Positions 19,820-30,788 of a stretch of 64,000 nucleotides of DNA are shown here, piece by piece. Source of the DNA: Isochrysis galbana (taxonomy: Eukaryota > Haptophyta > Isochrysidales > Isochrysidaceae); NCBI GenBank assembly GCA_018136815.1, contig CM030931.1, positions 1,219,398-1,283,397 on the forward strand, in the 5' to 3' direction. Every line of letters starts with the position of its first letter. Positions within the stretch are counted from its first letter, which is position 1. The position numbers and the translations under genes were made by a program. The notes under the pieces were generated by a model. It was not told the DNA's origin. It did not search any database and was given only the letters and a program-made list of their open reading frames with translations.

Positions 19820-22800
19820 ATGGCTCTCGCTCTCATGGGCTGGGTGGCGGTCGCGCTCGTCGCAGGCGGGCCTAGACTTGGTGCGGCGCCGTACCGTGGG
19901 CGAGTGCCGCTCGCGCTCACCCCTCCCGACGAGCTGCCCCCCAAGCCCCTCCTCGCTGCCGTCGAGCGCTCGCATGGGCGCGTGAGCGCAGCCGACGTCT
20001 CGGCTGCAGCCGGTCTCGACTTGCTCGAGACCCGGCGCGCGCTGCTCGTGCTGGCTCGGCTGGTGGGCGCGGATCTAGAGGTTGCATCAGATGGGGAACT
20101 GCTCTTCGTCTTTGGACCCGACGTCCGTGGCCAGCTGCGCCGTGCCTCGTGGAAGGCGCGCGCTGCCGGTTTGTGGGAGAGCATGTCCGTACCGGTGATG
20201 TGGCTGCTGCGCGCCTCGTTCGGCGTCGCGCTGCTCTCATCCCTTACAATAGCCGTTACCGCAATCGCTGCAGCCAGCGCGTCCAAGTCCTCAGACAACG
20301 ATTCCAAATCGTACTCGTCGCTGTCACAGCTGCCAATGCGGATGTGGGGTCCGCACCCACTCGACATTTTTTACTACTCGCGATATGGGCCATATGGTGG
20401 ATACTACGGCTCGCCGGAGGGCGAGCTCGGGTTTCTACAGTCCTGCTTTTCCTTCCTCTTCGGCGACGGCGACCCGAATGCTGATTTGGACGAGAGGTGC
20501 CAACGCGTGCCTGAGCCGCCAGTCCCATGGCATGGACTGACTGTCCTGGGATGGTGGTGGTGAGGCACCAGATGCATGGCCGTGCTTCATATTCACTCTG
20601 AAACGGCCCATATCGTCGTCAGGTCTCTACGTGCGGCCGCTGCACTGATCCGAGCAGAGGGCGGCGCCGTCACTGCGGAGCAGCTAGCTCCTCTGTTGAC
20701 GCCAACTGCGCTACCACCTGAAAGTCTTACCGATCTCACCTCTTCTGATACAACCATTGTAAATGAAGGATGGGTGACGGAGGCGCTGGTCCGCCTTGGG
20801 GGTGAGCCGATTGTGACAGGTGTGCTTTGGACGCAAGCAGATGGAGACGGCCTTTGCAGTTTTTGTACGAGGGTTAAATTCCTGTTTGCACTAGATGCTA
20901 GTTGATCATTTGTGCTACGAGGAGCGCATACACTCCTGACAAGCGAGTTGTAACTGGAGCTCTTTTCCTGAGCAACCTGCTCCCAATATTGCCCGTCAGA
21001 GGATGGCGACATTGTGTACATTTTCCCTGATCTCATGAAAACGACCAATAATACCCTCTCTTCCCGCAGCACGGCGCCTGCTGATGGGCTTGTCGCACGT
21101 GCGGATACGGGTAAGGGAGCACTTGCGGCTCTCGGCGCACAAGGAGGTCTTGCTGCATATGAGGCACTGTCATGGGAGAAGCCTCCGCCTGCTTGGAGAC
21201 CTGCGGTGGGAGAGCAAGTTGTGATCACGCAGCTGGATGCCAGACGGTGAGCATTTCGTGACGTCCAGCTCTACTTGCGCCCCGTATCTTGTCGCCTTTG
21301 CCCCTCGCTCTTGAGATCGTGGGATGAATGGCTTTCGTCATGGCATGCTCCAGCCGCTCAGTGTTGGACGCTGTCATTTTTGTCTTAGGTTGAAAGAGGC
21401 TCGGAGACGTGGCGGCCGCTATGCCGACGAATTGACATCATTGGGCCGAGTCGTCGGCAGCGTTGGGACTGTGATCAGTGATGATAGAGATGGTGCGTTC
21501 CAGGGTTGCATTTCAGTCTTGCCGGTGTTCGTGGCACATGTTCTTCCACTCCAAATGATGAGGCAGGACATGCGCCGTCGCTCATGGATGATGTTTGGAC
21601 ATACTGCCCACCATTCTTTCCCCCTGCTGCCCATGCTGCCCAGACTTCCCATTCCGCGTATGCGCAGTCGTTCATGGATGATGTTGGGACATTGCCCACC
21701 ACTCCCCCCCCCCCCCCCCTGCCCAGGCCTCCCATTTCGCGTGTCGATCTCGCTAGGATCCCGGACCCGTGACTCGTTCGATGCCTTTTTCGCGCTCAGC
21801 GAGCTTCGACCGCTACCATCCTACTTTCCAGAGACCCCAACCACGATGCGCAATGGTGCCAACCCTGCAGCTGTCCCACCACTTAGAGAGCTACCCGTTC
21901 GCTTCTCAACTGCTCCACCTGGTCAACTAACGGCAGCGGGTGCGCTGGGCGCGGCCAATCTCCTGGCCGTCGCGTATCTAGGCCAACTTTTAAGAGCGGC
22001 CAGAGTATCGGGAGGATACGCTATACCGGTGAGCGCTGGCTCTAGTAGCTTGTCCACCCATTCCGAGGATAACAGCAAATGTTGTTTCTCATTGTCACGC
22101 GTCTCATATCTCCGTGACGTCTCGTCACACGGATCGGAGCTGCATGCTTTTAGCTGGTGGGGAATACTATTTTGCTCTACTCGCGGCTTTCTCTCACCTG
22201 CAATCTCAAGCTAACGCGTGGGCCTGCACGGTGTGTAATCATCAGGCGGCTCTAAACGCCATTTACCCCCCTCTGCTACTGTATGCGATCGGCTTCGTCG
22301 CTGTGCCTGCTATTCGCGCCGTGTATGTGCGCCGGCGTAACAGGTTTGGCGCTACGTCCTAGCCCCATGCTGATTCTTGTGGCTGACTGGATGAATGCGC
22401 ATGGGTGACACCTCACTCACTCGGTGTGCATTGGCTCTTGTGCACGCCTGTGCGTCGCACCCAACGGCCAAATCGCAACTGTACTACATTTCCGTCCCCT
22501 CCAGGAGGATTGATGCCCGAAATCGCATTCGTAGCGCTTGGGCCGCCGCCCTCGCCTCACCACCCGCCGGAGCACTACGGCGCAAGCTTCAGGCCGCTCG
22601 ACGCCTGCGTCCTGGCCTCAAAGAGGTGGGGCCACATTACCCAAGGCGGGTCGCGAATTCGAGCCTCCATGATTCATGTTGCTTGTCTAGGTCTCTCCTC
22701 AAACCTTCGCATTCTGTTTCTCGCAGGTACGGGAGAACGACTTGGCTTTCCGATCGAGCGATGGTAGCGGCAAGGGTGCGCCCCCGCTTCTCGACGATTT

Positions 22801-22900
22801 CGACCGGCGACTTGCGGCGCTCGAGAAGCCTGTTGACGAGAGCGACAAACCTCCAAGCTCGCCGGGCTCCTACCGAAGCGGCCGCCGCCGCGACCAGTAA
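19820..22900 (+). CDS. Plastid-type membrane protein (At5g03900-like), eight exons
   Basis: Exons are 19820-20496, 20623-20819, 21000-21246, 21389-21492, 21757-22028, 22246-22343, 22505-22625 and 22727-22900. All junctions are GT-AG and in phase, giving 629 residues. Blocks shared with the plant plastid protein At5g03900 occur in order. They are a winged-helix-like N-terminal region (AAGLDLLETRRALLVLA), ELLFVF, a membrane helix at about 128-150, FGDGDPN near 213, DGDIVYIFPDL, a second hydrophobic stretch (GALGAANLLAVAYLG), AIYPPLLLYAIGF, and LRRKLQAAR. The N-terminus is a signal-peptide-like hydrophobic helix followed by GAAPYRGR. That would suit bipartite targeting to a complex plastid. The plant protein is annotated as Fe-S-cluster-related, but its reaction is not established. 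It is a single-copy host gene, not repeat-derived. Confidence 0.85.
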
Positions 22901-24021
22901 ACATGCACGAATGTCACGACTTGTGTTGCAAACACCATTTCCGCTCTGACGCCGCAATGGACACGAGCAGAGCTTACTGAGCCATGAACGAATTCGAACA
23001 AGAGTCATCTGCCAAGTTGAACCTCAAGTCTTGCCATGTGCCCGTGGAAGCATCACTCTAGTAGTATCAGGAAGCGGGCAAAGTGCTTCATGGTGTGCTT
23101 ACTTAGGGAGGAGGGTCACTACGGGAATTGGTTGCACCTCGTGGGTAGAAATTGGTAGTACTAGTATGTTGTGCTCGGTTTCTCCATCGGTGTGTCGATC
23201 TGGTCGGGGCAGCGATCGATTTGCATTCTATCTCTCAGAAGCTACCTCAATCTAGGCCTTTGTTGCCAGGACTGGAGGTATGGGTAGCGCTGACGGTCTT
23301 TACCAGCCAATGTGGGAAGGGACGAGGAAGACATGGCGATGCTTGTGTGTTATATAATTATAAGTTATAAGTTACTTACTATTACTATGGTATAGCTATA
23401 GCTAGTAGCTAGCTTTAGTTATAGTAGTTGTTTAAGCAAAATCTAGCGCAAAATTTGGGGGGGGGGAGCAAAATAAGTCACAAAATCAAGCACAAAATTT
23501 GGGGGAGTCGAGCGCGAAACTTGTGCACCAGTCCCTAGGGAGGACAAATATCGAGGGGAGGGGGCAGTGCCCCCACCCCCCGGTATCACTCGGACACCTG
23601 GCCCGTCAGGCATGGCGGGATTCCGGGACTGAAACGTTATGTCCAATTAGCTAGTGGGGTTGGCTAGTGGCTAGGATATAACATTGATTATTGATTATTG
23701 ATTACTATTATCACAAGTTCGCCCCTGGCGTTCAGTTTGTAGACCGGGGCGCTGAGCTCGTGCGCGCTCTTGATCCTGGGTTTTCTACCCAGGGACGCGC
23801 TATACACCTGCTAAAGTATGGGTCCGGTATCTTTTCTCTCCCTACCGCTACTCGTACCGACATCGCCGATGAGGGCTACGTACTACGTACTACGTACGGA
23901 CCCGCAGCACTAGGATTAAACCAGCACAGACCAGGAAACTCCAACAGCTTCCTCCTCCTTTCTCTTGTGAGGGCGAGCGAGCGAGCCGGGGACTCGAGGC
24001 GCCCGGCGCGCACCCGCCGCG
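22901..24021. repeat. Intergenic block with a dispersed repeat tail
   Basis: About 23540-23705 matches 62995-63150. Both contain a gggggaggggg-rich stretch, cactcggacacctgg, gtcaggcatggcgggattcc, then ggatataacatt and an AT-rich tail of attgatt units. It is the 3' tail of a non-LTR element, and the other copy is part of the element at 62273-63150. Upstream, 23435-23500 repeats a caaaatttggggg unit. Bases 22901-23430 hold no recognised gene. The 5' flank of CPSF30 (23710-24021) has a tacgtactacgtactacgta repeat near 23880. Confidence 0.65.
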
Positions 24022-24831
24022 ATGGACGTCGACAAAGATGATGTCGATTTTGACCTTGATGAGATGCTAGGAGTAGAAGCAATCGAGGAGCCTGCAGTCC
24101 CGTCTGACCAACCAGTCGATCCTCGGCGGCACCGTGTAGTCTGCAAACATTGGCTCCGTGGCCTTTGCAAGCGTGGAGATGATTGTGACTTCTTGCATGT
24201 TTACGACCCAGCTCGGATGCCCCAGTGCCTGTGAGTCCATTCCTGGTCGCATGCCGCTTGTCGTGCTGGCCCGTGCTTTGCATGTCGAGACATGGCTAGT
24301 TGGCTGCACTAACATCTGCGTCCTTGTCTGCTCAGTTTCTTTCAGCACTACGGAGAATGCACAAACAAAGACTGTATTTTCCTTCACACGCGTCCAGAAG
24401 AAAAGATTGCAGATTGTCCATGGTATGACCGCGGCTTCTGCAAGCATGGCCCACGCTGCCGCAATAGACACACACGAAGAACATTGTGTACAAAGTACTT
24501 GGCTGGGGTGTGTGTGGATGGGCCTGATTGTAAATTTGCTCACCCAACCTTTGGTGCTCCTGTTCTGATGCCCCGGAATGAAGGCCCCGCCTATGGTGGC
24601 GCTGGCGCTGGCATGGGAAGCGGCGGTGCGAATGAGGGATTCCGACGTGACCTTTCTGAGGTCACCTGCTTCAAGTGCTGGGAAAAGGGCCATTATGCGC
24701 ACAGATGTCCAAATTCAGCGCGTACGCAAAGTGCCGGCCAAAATTGGCAACAACAACAACAATCCCGGGTACAAGGCGCCAGCATGACAGGGTTACAAAG
24801 TCACCAAAAGTCGAGTTTTTGCGTGATGTGA
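24022..24831 (+). CDS. CPSF4: CPSF30-like mRNA 3'-end processing factor, two exons
   Basis: Exons are 24022-24230 and 24336-24831, giving 234 residues. The intron (gtgagt...ctcag) falls inside the second zinc finger and restores it. Four CCCH fingers follow each other. The first begins VVCKHWLRGLCKRGDDC. The second contains FFQHYGECTNKDCIFLH, the third DCPWYDRGFCKHGPRC and the fourth LCTKYLAGVCVDGPDC. A CCHC knuckle, CFKCWEKGHYAHRCP, follows. This is the CPSF30/Yth1 arrangement. In the family it binds the AAUAAA signal within the cleavage and polyadenylation complex in the nucleus. The animal protein has five CCCH fingers. The first is missing here and is replaced by an acidic N-terminus (MDVDKDDVDFDLDEML). 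The start is the first ATG of this frame. Confidence 0.93.
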
Positions 24832-25009
24832 GTCATGGTTCCTGGCCCTGTTCATCCTTGTAGCGCCTGGGAGTAGGTGGGGATTACATTTCTAGTGGGG
24901 TAACATGGTGTTTTCTATGCATGTTTCAACACGGTGTGCATGTGTGTCTAGATGTTTTCAGTGCTAATTAGCATTATATGGAGAGAAAGTACAAAACGTC
25001 TTGACTACG

Positions 25010-25290
25010 CCGGTATAATTTTATCGACGGCCTTCACGCGCGCCTCTCGCAGCGCATTACGAAGCCATGGTGCCATCACCAGCAAACACGTCGATACAGC
25101 TTGGTTTAGTACACACCGCAATACAATACTTCTATGATTTCATGGACTTGAACGTGTACGTAATTATCGCAAAAAACTATAAAGACGCTCAACGCTAAAA
25201 TCGCCAAGGGATAGAGAGCCCAACATCGACCCGCGACCGGCGGCACCACGAGGCCGTTCTTGTGCCCGCTCACCGAGTAGATGCCGCATC
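25010..25290. repeat. Left arm of a 280-base inverted repeat
   Basis: Reads as the reverse complement of 41836-42116 with only scattered substitutions and small indels, over the whole 280 bases (for example ctatgatttcatggacttga and cgctcaacgctaaaatcgcc). The outer edge is ccggtataattttatcg at 25010. The inner edge is near cgcatcac at 25290. The arms enclose two unknown ORFs and the nested 13.9 kb Ty3/gypsy element. Without that element the interior would be about 2.6 kb. I see no matching target duplication outside the arms. Confidence 0.85.
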
Positions 25291-25479
25291 ACGCTTGTTA
25301 GCCTTCGCATTGTCCGCCTCATTAGTGGGGGAGCGTGTAGCGTGTCATCATAAGTCCCGATTCGGCTAACTCAATTCCGACGCCTCGATCCTTTAAGGAG
25401 GCCATTGCTCACCCCATCTACGGAAGCCGATGGCTAGAAAGAAGCCATGAAAGACGACGTCAAAGGAAAATACGAGACA

Positions 25480-25610
25480 CGAGACTAACCGCGCTTGGAC
25501 ACTTGTCAAAAGCAAAAGCCTACCCCTGGCGGCCGGAAATGTACTAAAGGCAAATGGGTCTACAAGGTAATCTACAAAGACGACGGCTCACCTCAGCGCG
25601 GTGGGAGCAC
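25480..25610 (+). pseudogene. Ty1/copia reverse transcriptase relic
   Basis: The peptide KGKWVYKVIYKDDGSPQR, preceded in a shifted frame by NRAWTLVKSKSLPL, matches the start of the copia-type reverse transcriptase. In that family a TW.LV..P block leads to kWVyKvK...dGs..RyKARLV. The expected ARLVAKG continuation is lost and a frameshift separates the two blocks. It is a short degenerate remnant, not a gene. Confidence 0.65.
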
Positions 25611-25846
25611 TCTTGCAACCCTCATGGTTCAACCCTGTCGCATTCGCGAAACGACGCTCGTTAGGCTTCTCTCTTCTCTTAGAGGGTGCAACCTCAGGTT
25701 TGGTTGTTTTTTTGGCAAATGCCCCCCGTGTGGACGGTATAAGTTCTACCTAAAGGACTCCCTTATTAAGGTACAAACTTGCAGGTTTCAGGTGTATACT
25801 CACCGAACGACTTCTTTTTTGCACCGGTATCTAGTAAGCATTTCAT

Positions 25847-26395
25847 ATGTCACCGGTAACGTATCAGATGGAGATGCCTAAAGACTTCTTGTTTGAACTT
25901 TATAGAAAATGCAATGATGCAATTGGCGCCAAAGAGTGGACACTGGCAATTAGATTTGCGAGCCATTTAAGCTCATTGTCGGCTGATATGTACACAATTG
26001 CGAACACAGCAGACGATAAACTCCACGTATTTCTGCGACTGAATTCGGCAAATTATATGCTAGGATTTGCCACTGAACAACTGCGAAAACAAGTCACATG
26101 CGCACCGTCCCTTACAAGCGTACAGAGCCTTCTTGCGCTTACGAGGCTTATGCCGCAGCGCAAACGCAAGGTTGCACTTGGCGGTCGAGCGCGTGTGTGC
26201 CTGCCGCTGCGATTTGACCGCAGAAAAGGGGACATCGCAGCCAGTCCCGCCTTTCACCGCGCCCTCGCTCCTCTTCAGCCAAACCAAAGCAGGTGGTTGC
26301 ACCCCACCCCACCGTACGAAGGCGCGCAGACGTCCCATAGGCGGGAGGATATGCGTCCACGGAGGCGGGCGGAGAGGCTCGCCGACGTCTCCTGA
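25847..26395 (+). CDS. Uncharacterised ORF inside the inverted repeats
   Basis: A 182-residue frame from an ATG. The first 85 residues look like real protein (KDFLFELYRKCNDAIGAKEW, then a regular amphipathic helix pattern up to GFATEQLRKQ). After about 26100 the composition becomes arginine-rich and repeat-like. The string tgcacttggcggtcgagc at 26172 recurs at 41229, where it likewise ends the next ORF. The true gene may therefore stop or splice near 26095, and the rest may be repeat. No family is recognised. Confidence 0.35.
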   Translation: MSPVTYQMEMPKDFLFELYRKCNDAIGAKEWTLAIRFASHLSSLSADMYTIANTADDKLHVFLRLNSANYMLGFATEQLRKQVTCAPSLTSVQSLLALTRLMPQRKRKVALGGRARVCLPLRFDRRKGDIAASPAFHRALAPLQPNQSRWLHPTPPYEGAQTSHRREDMRPRRRAERLADVS

Positions 26396-26742
26396 CCGGG
26401 AGGGACAGTGGCTGGGCTGAGCGAGGGCAGCGCCGGGCGAGCGCGGAAGCAGCACCTAGAGCAATGCCCACCCCCCTCACCTCACGTGGCACTGTTCGTT
26501 TAGGCTGACGAGGAGATGGGTAGGAGGGAGGGGAAAGAAAGACCGCCCAAGCTCGCGAGAAGTCGCCACGCGGGCGGTCGTGGGGGTAGCAAGGGTCAAA
26601 AAGAAAGGTATGACTTGCAGCGCTCACTGTCCGCATACTCCTTGCAGATGAGTGAGGATTCGTGTAACGCCGAGGTACTGGTTAAGGGAGCCGCCGCTCC
26701 GGATGAAGCCACTCGTGCGGTCGTAAGCATGAAGCGCCTGCT

Positions 26743-28144
26743 TGTTGTATTCCTGCCCATCTGAAGGCTGTAGGCATGAATATTCGTGTAAGGTACGCGC
26801 TCACAATTACAATTGAACAGTTCCCCGTGTTGCCACTGACGCACAAGACACACAGATTCGGATTCCCCATGGTCTCAAGTCCAGGTTTGCAGATTTTGGT
26901 CTCGAAATTTGCGATTCGAATTTTGTTTTTGCTGTTACTATAATTGTTGGCTCGTTTAAGGTAATAAACCGGCATGACTTCGACTTCTCGTTCCGCAGTT
27001 GCTCTGCGAGACTCTCTCTCTCTCTCTCTCCGTCCTCCTCTCCTCGGCCGACGGAGGGAAGTTTCGTCCAAAACATTCTCCGGTCCCAGGATGTTCCGTG
27101 GGGGTCTCTCTGCGCTCCGCGAGGGAAAGGACGCGATCTCGCTCCGAGATCACCCTCGCGCCCTCCCACGCTGCCCCGCCGTGCCCTCGGTCCCTCGCCC
27201 CCCGCGGCAGGTTCTTCCTCTCGGCGTGCCATCCGTCGCCTCCGGCCGTTATATTATTCCCCCCCCCCGCGCGAGGTTCTTCTCCTCCGCGCGCGGTTCG
27301 TTTCCTCCGGCCGTCGTTCGTTCCCCCCCCCCGCGCGCGCTGTTTCCCCCCCTCGCTTCGATTCCTCCCTCTCGCGATTCCTTCGATGATTGCCTCCATC
27401 TCGTCCGTTCTTCTTCGCGATTCTCGCGGAGGGGGTACCGATGTTTAACGTTAGTTTCGCCGCGTTTTCGGTGAAAGAAAGGAAGAACGAATGGCACGCG
27501 CCCCGCGTCTCGCGTCTTGTTTCGTCGCCCCTTGCTCGTCGCTTGTCTAGAAGGTCTCTCTGCACATCGCCTTCTTCCCCCGCGCGAGTTTGGACCTCTC
27601 CTCGACCCTCCGCGTTGGCTTCAGCGGACGAGTTTTCACTTTAACGATAGTTTGAACCCTTCGTTTGCGTAGTTTTGCGCTCTCTTTCCGTATTTCTTCG
27701 CGCATGACGAGCGATCGCGACCTCAGCCTTTGTCGCACGGGGAGGGTTTGTTTATCGTATGATTCCGGAGTGTTTACGTTAGTTTTCTGAGCCCAAGGTC
27801 GTTGGGGTTTGGGTTTCTTGTGAGTGTTTTTGTAGCAACTTCGTCGAGTCCCACCGTGTTCCCAAGCGAGTCCCCCCGAGTTCCCGAGTCTATACCCCGA
27901 GTCAACGAGTCAATACCAGCCAAGCACGCGCCTGAGCCACCCCCAGTCGCCTGCCACCACCTCCCACAAGCCTCCTTCCACACTTCCGCGCCCTCCGTGC
28001 GTCGTGCGTCGTGCGTCGATCACCATGCCCGTAGTCACCCCCGAGGAAAGCTCCATGAGCTCCCCGCAAGAACCGCATTCCGCGCTAGCTGCCGGCGCGC
28101 CCTCGCAGGCCATCTCCAAGAGTGAGATGAGCCTTGCTCTGACA
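26743..28144 (+). repeat. 5' LTR of the chromovirus (1402 bases)
   Basis: Begins TGTTGTATTCC and ends GCTCTGACA. It contains C/T-rich low-complexity sequence at 27000-27390. The ATG of the first gag-like frame (28025) lies 120 bases before the LTR end. Both features also appear in the 3' LTR. Immediately downstream (agcacaaaatcttcgc) I see no standard TGG-starting tRNA primer site. The start of this LTR recurs reversed at 225-514 and as a 33-base relic at 7144. Confidence 0.95.
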
Positions 28145-29128
28145 AGCACAAAATCTTCGCTCGCGCCTTCGGCTCCGGTCGTCACGTCGAGTTCTTCCCT
28201 TGAGAAATCTTCATCGTCCCCGCGTCATGAGCCCGTCTCTTCTTCTTCTCTTCCCGAACTGTTCGGGTCGAAGTCTCCTGGGGAAGAGAGCCTCGTGGGA
28301 CCCCTCCCTTCTTCAAAGGAGAGCCTTTCCGAGCCAGTTCTCCCCCCCTCTCGCCTCTCCGCGCCGACGGTCGAAGTTCCGCCGCCTCCGCGGGCCTCTA
28401 CTCACACCCCGTCAACTGGAGCTGGAATGGGTCCTCTAGCCTCGTCCGTTGCTCCACCGGTGGCCTTTCCTCTCCTTTCTTTCGCTGATCCTTTGCCAAG
28501 TGTTCCTTCCTCTCTCAATCCCTCTGTGGTTGGTGCTGAAGATGATGTGGGTTCCGTCCGGTCCCTCCCTCCTTTCGAGCCCCCACCATATGAAGAGTTT
28601 GTTCCACCCCCGTCGACGTATTCGTACCCCAAACGTAACGTCGTTCCACCTCCGACCGCCACCGTCGGCGCCGCCCAAATCATGAACCAACAAGTCCAGA
28701 TCGAGGCTCTCCGCGGCGCTGTCGACCGCCTCGAGTCCTCTACCCTCCAAGCCGCCCAGCGCCACGAAGAATTTCAGCGAGAGGTGGGGTCTACCTTCAA
28801 CACGATACTCAACATTCTACAGGGCCAAGCGGGCACTACGACTTCGTCTCGAGTCGAAACTTCGCCCCGCTTGTGGAAGAAGGAGACAACTCCATCGGTG
28901 CTCCCCCTGCCTCGGCCAAGTTCCCTTCTCAACCTTTGCCCGCCGCGCCGTTCTCCGTTCCGCCAAATCCGATTTCCGATCCCGTACCCAATACACCCGT
29001 TCCTGTCCCGTCTGTCAAGCCTGTTTCTGATCCCCAACCTCCACCCACCGTCGCGGGCCTCCGCTCGCTTCCAAATCCGGCGACTCGGCGGCATCCCGTC
29101 GATCAAGCCTCGCCGGGGATGTTTCTGA
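28025..29128 (+). pseudogene. Gag N-terminal region, broken frames
   Basis: The frame starts MPVVTPEESSMSSPQEPHSA inside the 5' LTR. It continues as a serine/proline-rich region, then a helix (IEALRGAVDRLESSTLQAA...FNTILNIL). After about 28870 the coding character moves to a second frame (VEEGDNSIGAPPASAKFPSQ) and near 29070 to the third (AGDVSEREVILASWDQLF). The third joins the larger gag frame at 29169 without a stop. Two single-base indels, or sequencing errors, would explain this. The function is inferred from position only. Confidence 0.55.
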
Positions 29129-29168
29129 GCGAGAGGTCATCCTAGCCTCATGGGACCAACTGTTTAAC

Positions 29169-30788
29169 ATGTCCCCCTATGAGGTAGCTTCTCTCTACAA
29201 GAACTCCGACGATTTCGAGCTAATCCACGCCATTCTCAACGGCGGCCTCTCTCGGGCCGGCAATGTTTGGCACTACCGTGTGTTTTTCGAGAAGGAGCAC
29301 GTGACCAAGTGGGCTCGGAGCCGCTTCTTCCTCGACCGCACCCTCCATCACCAAGTCCGAATGGGCAAAGAGCTTTCCGAGATCAAGTTCCCCAAGGGCC
29401 TGGCCTCGGACAACGTCCAGACAGCGGCCACCTCCTGGAATGATTTTCGTCTGTCCTTCATCAAGCCACTCGAGCGCGCCCTCTCGCTCGGCTGCGACCA
29501 CCGTGAAATCTTTACATCCTTGCTAGCGGCCGCCAACTTGTGCACCACCGGCAACCAAAGGATTTACGCCTTCCTCCTCGATCTCGCCGAAGATCCGGTT
29601 CTCTCTCTCAATCCCGCGCTGGCCTGCGACGTGCTTCTCCGCAAGTGCGACGCCACCTTCGCGGCCAACGTGCCCGGCTTCGCCAAAGACTCCGCCTCCA
29701 TGGAGTGGGACCGCCTCGTAGCCCGTGAAGCCGGCTCCGATCTCTTAGAGTTATCCAAGAATTTGGTGCGCGCGTACGTCCGCAAGATGGGTGACGCGAA
29801 GGTGGATGCCACGACGGTCTGGGACCACCCAAACATGTCGCACGATATCAATCAACGATTCGAGTCCATCATTCGGAACGACAAGGTCGACGCGGCTCGC
29901 GGCGTGGATAACGCGACCAAGTTCGGCGAGTGTCTTGCGAAGACTCGCTTCCGCGTCGAGAACCACGAGCTCCCTCGTTCGGCCCTTTCGTGCGTCAACC
30001 TCTGCCAGCGCTACCTGAGCCCGTACGAACAAGCCCGCGCTGGCCAACAAGCGTCGGTCACGGTCGCCGCCGTGACGCCGCCGGCGACTACTTCCAAGTC
30101 CACCAAGACCGCCAAGGTTGCTAAGACTGCCTCTAACCCCGCAGACACTACGGCTTCGATGGTCGCCGCCGTCCAAGCGGCGGTGGCCGAGGCATTAAAA
30201 TCGCAAAACAACAACTCGAACCGCAAGGCGACTGGCGCTGACAATCGTCGGGCTCCGCCTCCGCCTACGAATTACTCCGCATCGTCTCCGTTACCGGACG
30301 CACTTCTTGACCGTCCCCTCGGCAAAAGCACGTCTTCCCGTCGCCAATGTGATCCCCCTCCGAACGGCCTTGGGCTTCCGGCCGATTCGGGCCTCTCGGA
30401 ATGGGATCCAGGTAGCTGGTCTCGAGCGCGAGCCCGCTTCTGGCAAATCTCTCGTTACGCGGGTCACCCGGCCCTTCGCGCTGCGCTCACGCGCTGCCGT
30501 CCCTCGGATGCCACCATGACGGCGCCGCGTCTCGACGACTTAGACCGCGACGTCAAGGAGTGGACCGACGCCAACGGCTGCGCGTACTGCGCCTTTCGTC
30601 CCCGGGCTCCATCTGGTACGCCCGAGGCAGACTTGTGGAAGTATGGCACGGGCGACGGAGCTCATAACCCCGTCGTTTGCCAACCATACATTCGTTTTCT
30701 CTGCGAAGGCGGCAGTGGCGAGTGTGGTAACGACCCAGAAGTCCACCGCCGCCTCCGCACGATGGTTGTTCTCCGTCCGGCCCAGTAG
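29169..30788 (+). CDS. gag: Gag-like capsid/nucleocapsid protein
   Basis: 539 residues from MSPYEVASLYKNSDDFELIH; the frame is open further upstream. The N-terminal half is helical and looks like a capsid domain. It is followed by an alanine/threonine/lysine linker (TTSKSTKTAKVAKTA) and a C-terminal region with a possible zinc-binding cluster (CAYC, then H and C about 30 residues later, and CEGGSGEC). It lies between the 5' LTR and pol, the normal gag position. Pol begins 570 bases later in a different frame. The bridging sequence is proline-rich with no single open frame. Confidence 0.7.
   Translation: MSPYEVASLYKNSDDFELIHAILNGGLSRAGNVWHYRVFFEKEHVTKWARSRFFLDRTLHHQVRMGKELSEIKFPKGLASDNVQTAATSWNDFRLSFIKPLERALSLGCDHREIFTSLLAAANLCTTGNQRIYAFLLDLAEDPVLSLNPALACDVLLRKCDATFAANVPGFAKDSASMEWDRLVAREAGSDLLELSKNLVRAYVRKMGDAKVDATTVWDHPNMSHDINQRFESIIRNDKVDAARGVDNATKFGECLAKTRFRVENHELPRSALSCVNLCQRYLSPYEQARAGQQASVTVAAVTPPATTSKSTKTAKVAKTASNPADTTASMVAAVQAAVAEALKSQNNNSNRKATGADNRRAPPPPTNYSASSPLPDALLDRPLGKSTSSRRQCDPPPNGLGLPADSGLSEWDPGSWSRARARFWQISRYAGHPALRAALTRCRPSDATMTAPRLDDLDRDVKEWTDANGCAYCAFRPRAPSGTPEADLWKYGTGDGAHNPVVCQPYIRFLCEGGSGECGNDPEVHRRLRTMVVLRPAQ

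Noticed and set aside
23691..24041. 116-residue frame upstream of CPSF30
   Set aside because: It overlaps the repeat tail and the CPSF30 start in another frame and has no protein-like pattern.
24817..24831. CaaX prenylation box at the end of the CPSF30-like protein
   Set aside because: The cysteine is third from the end (FCVM), so the spacing is wrong.
26807..27565. Several frames of 80-166 residues on both strands within the LTR, repeated at 39312-40244
   Set aside because: They lie in CT- and C-rich LTR sequence, overlap each other in many frames, and differ between the two LTRs by C-run length, so none is conserved.
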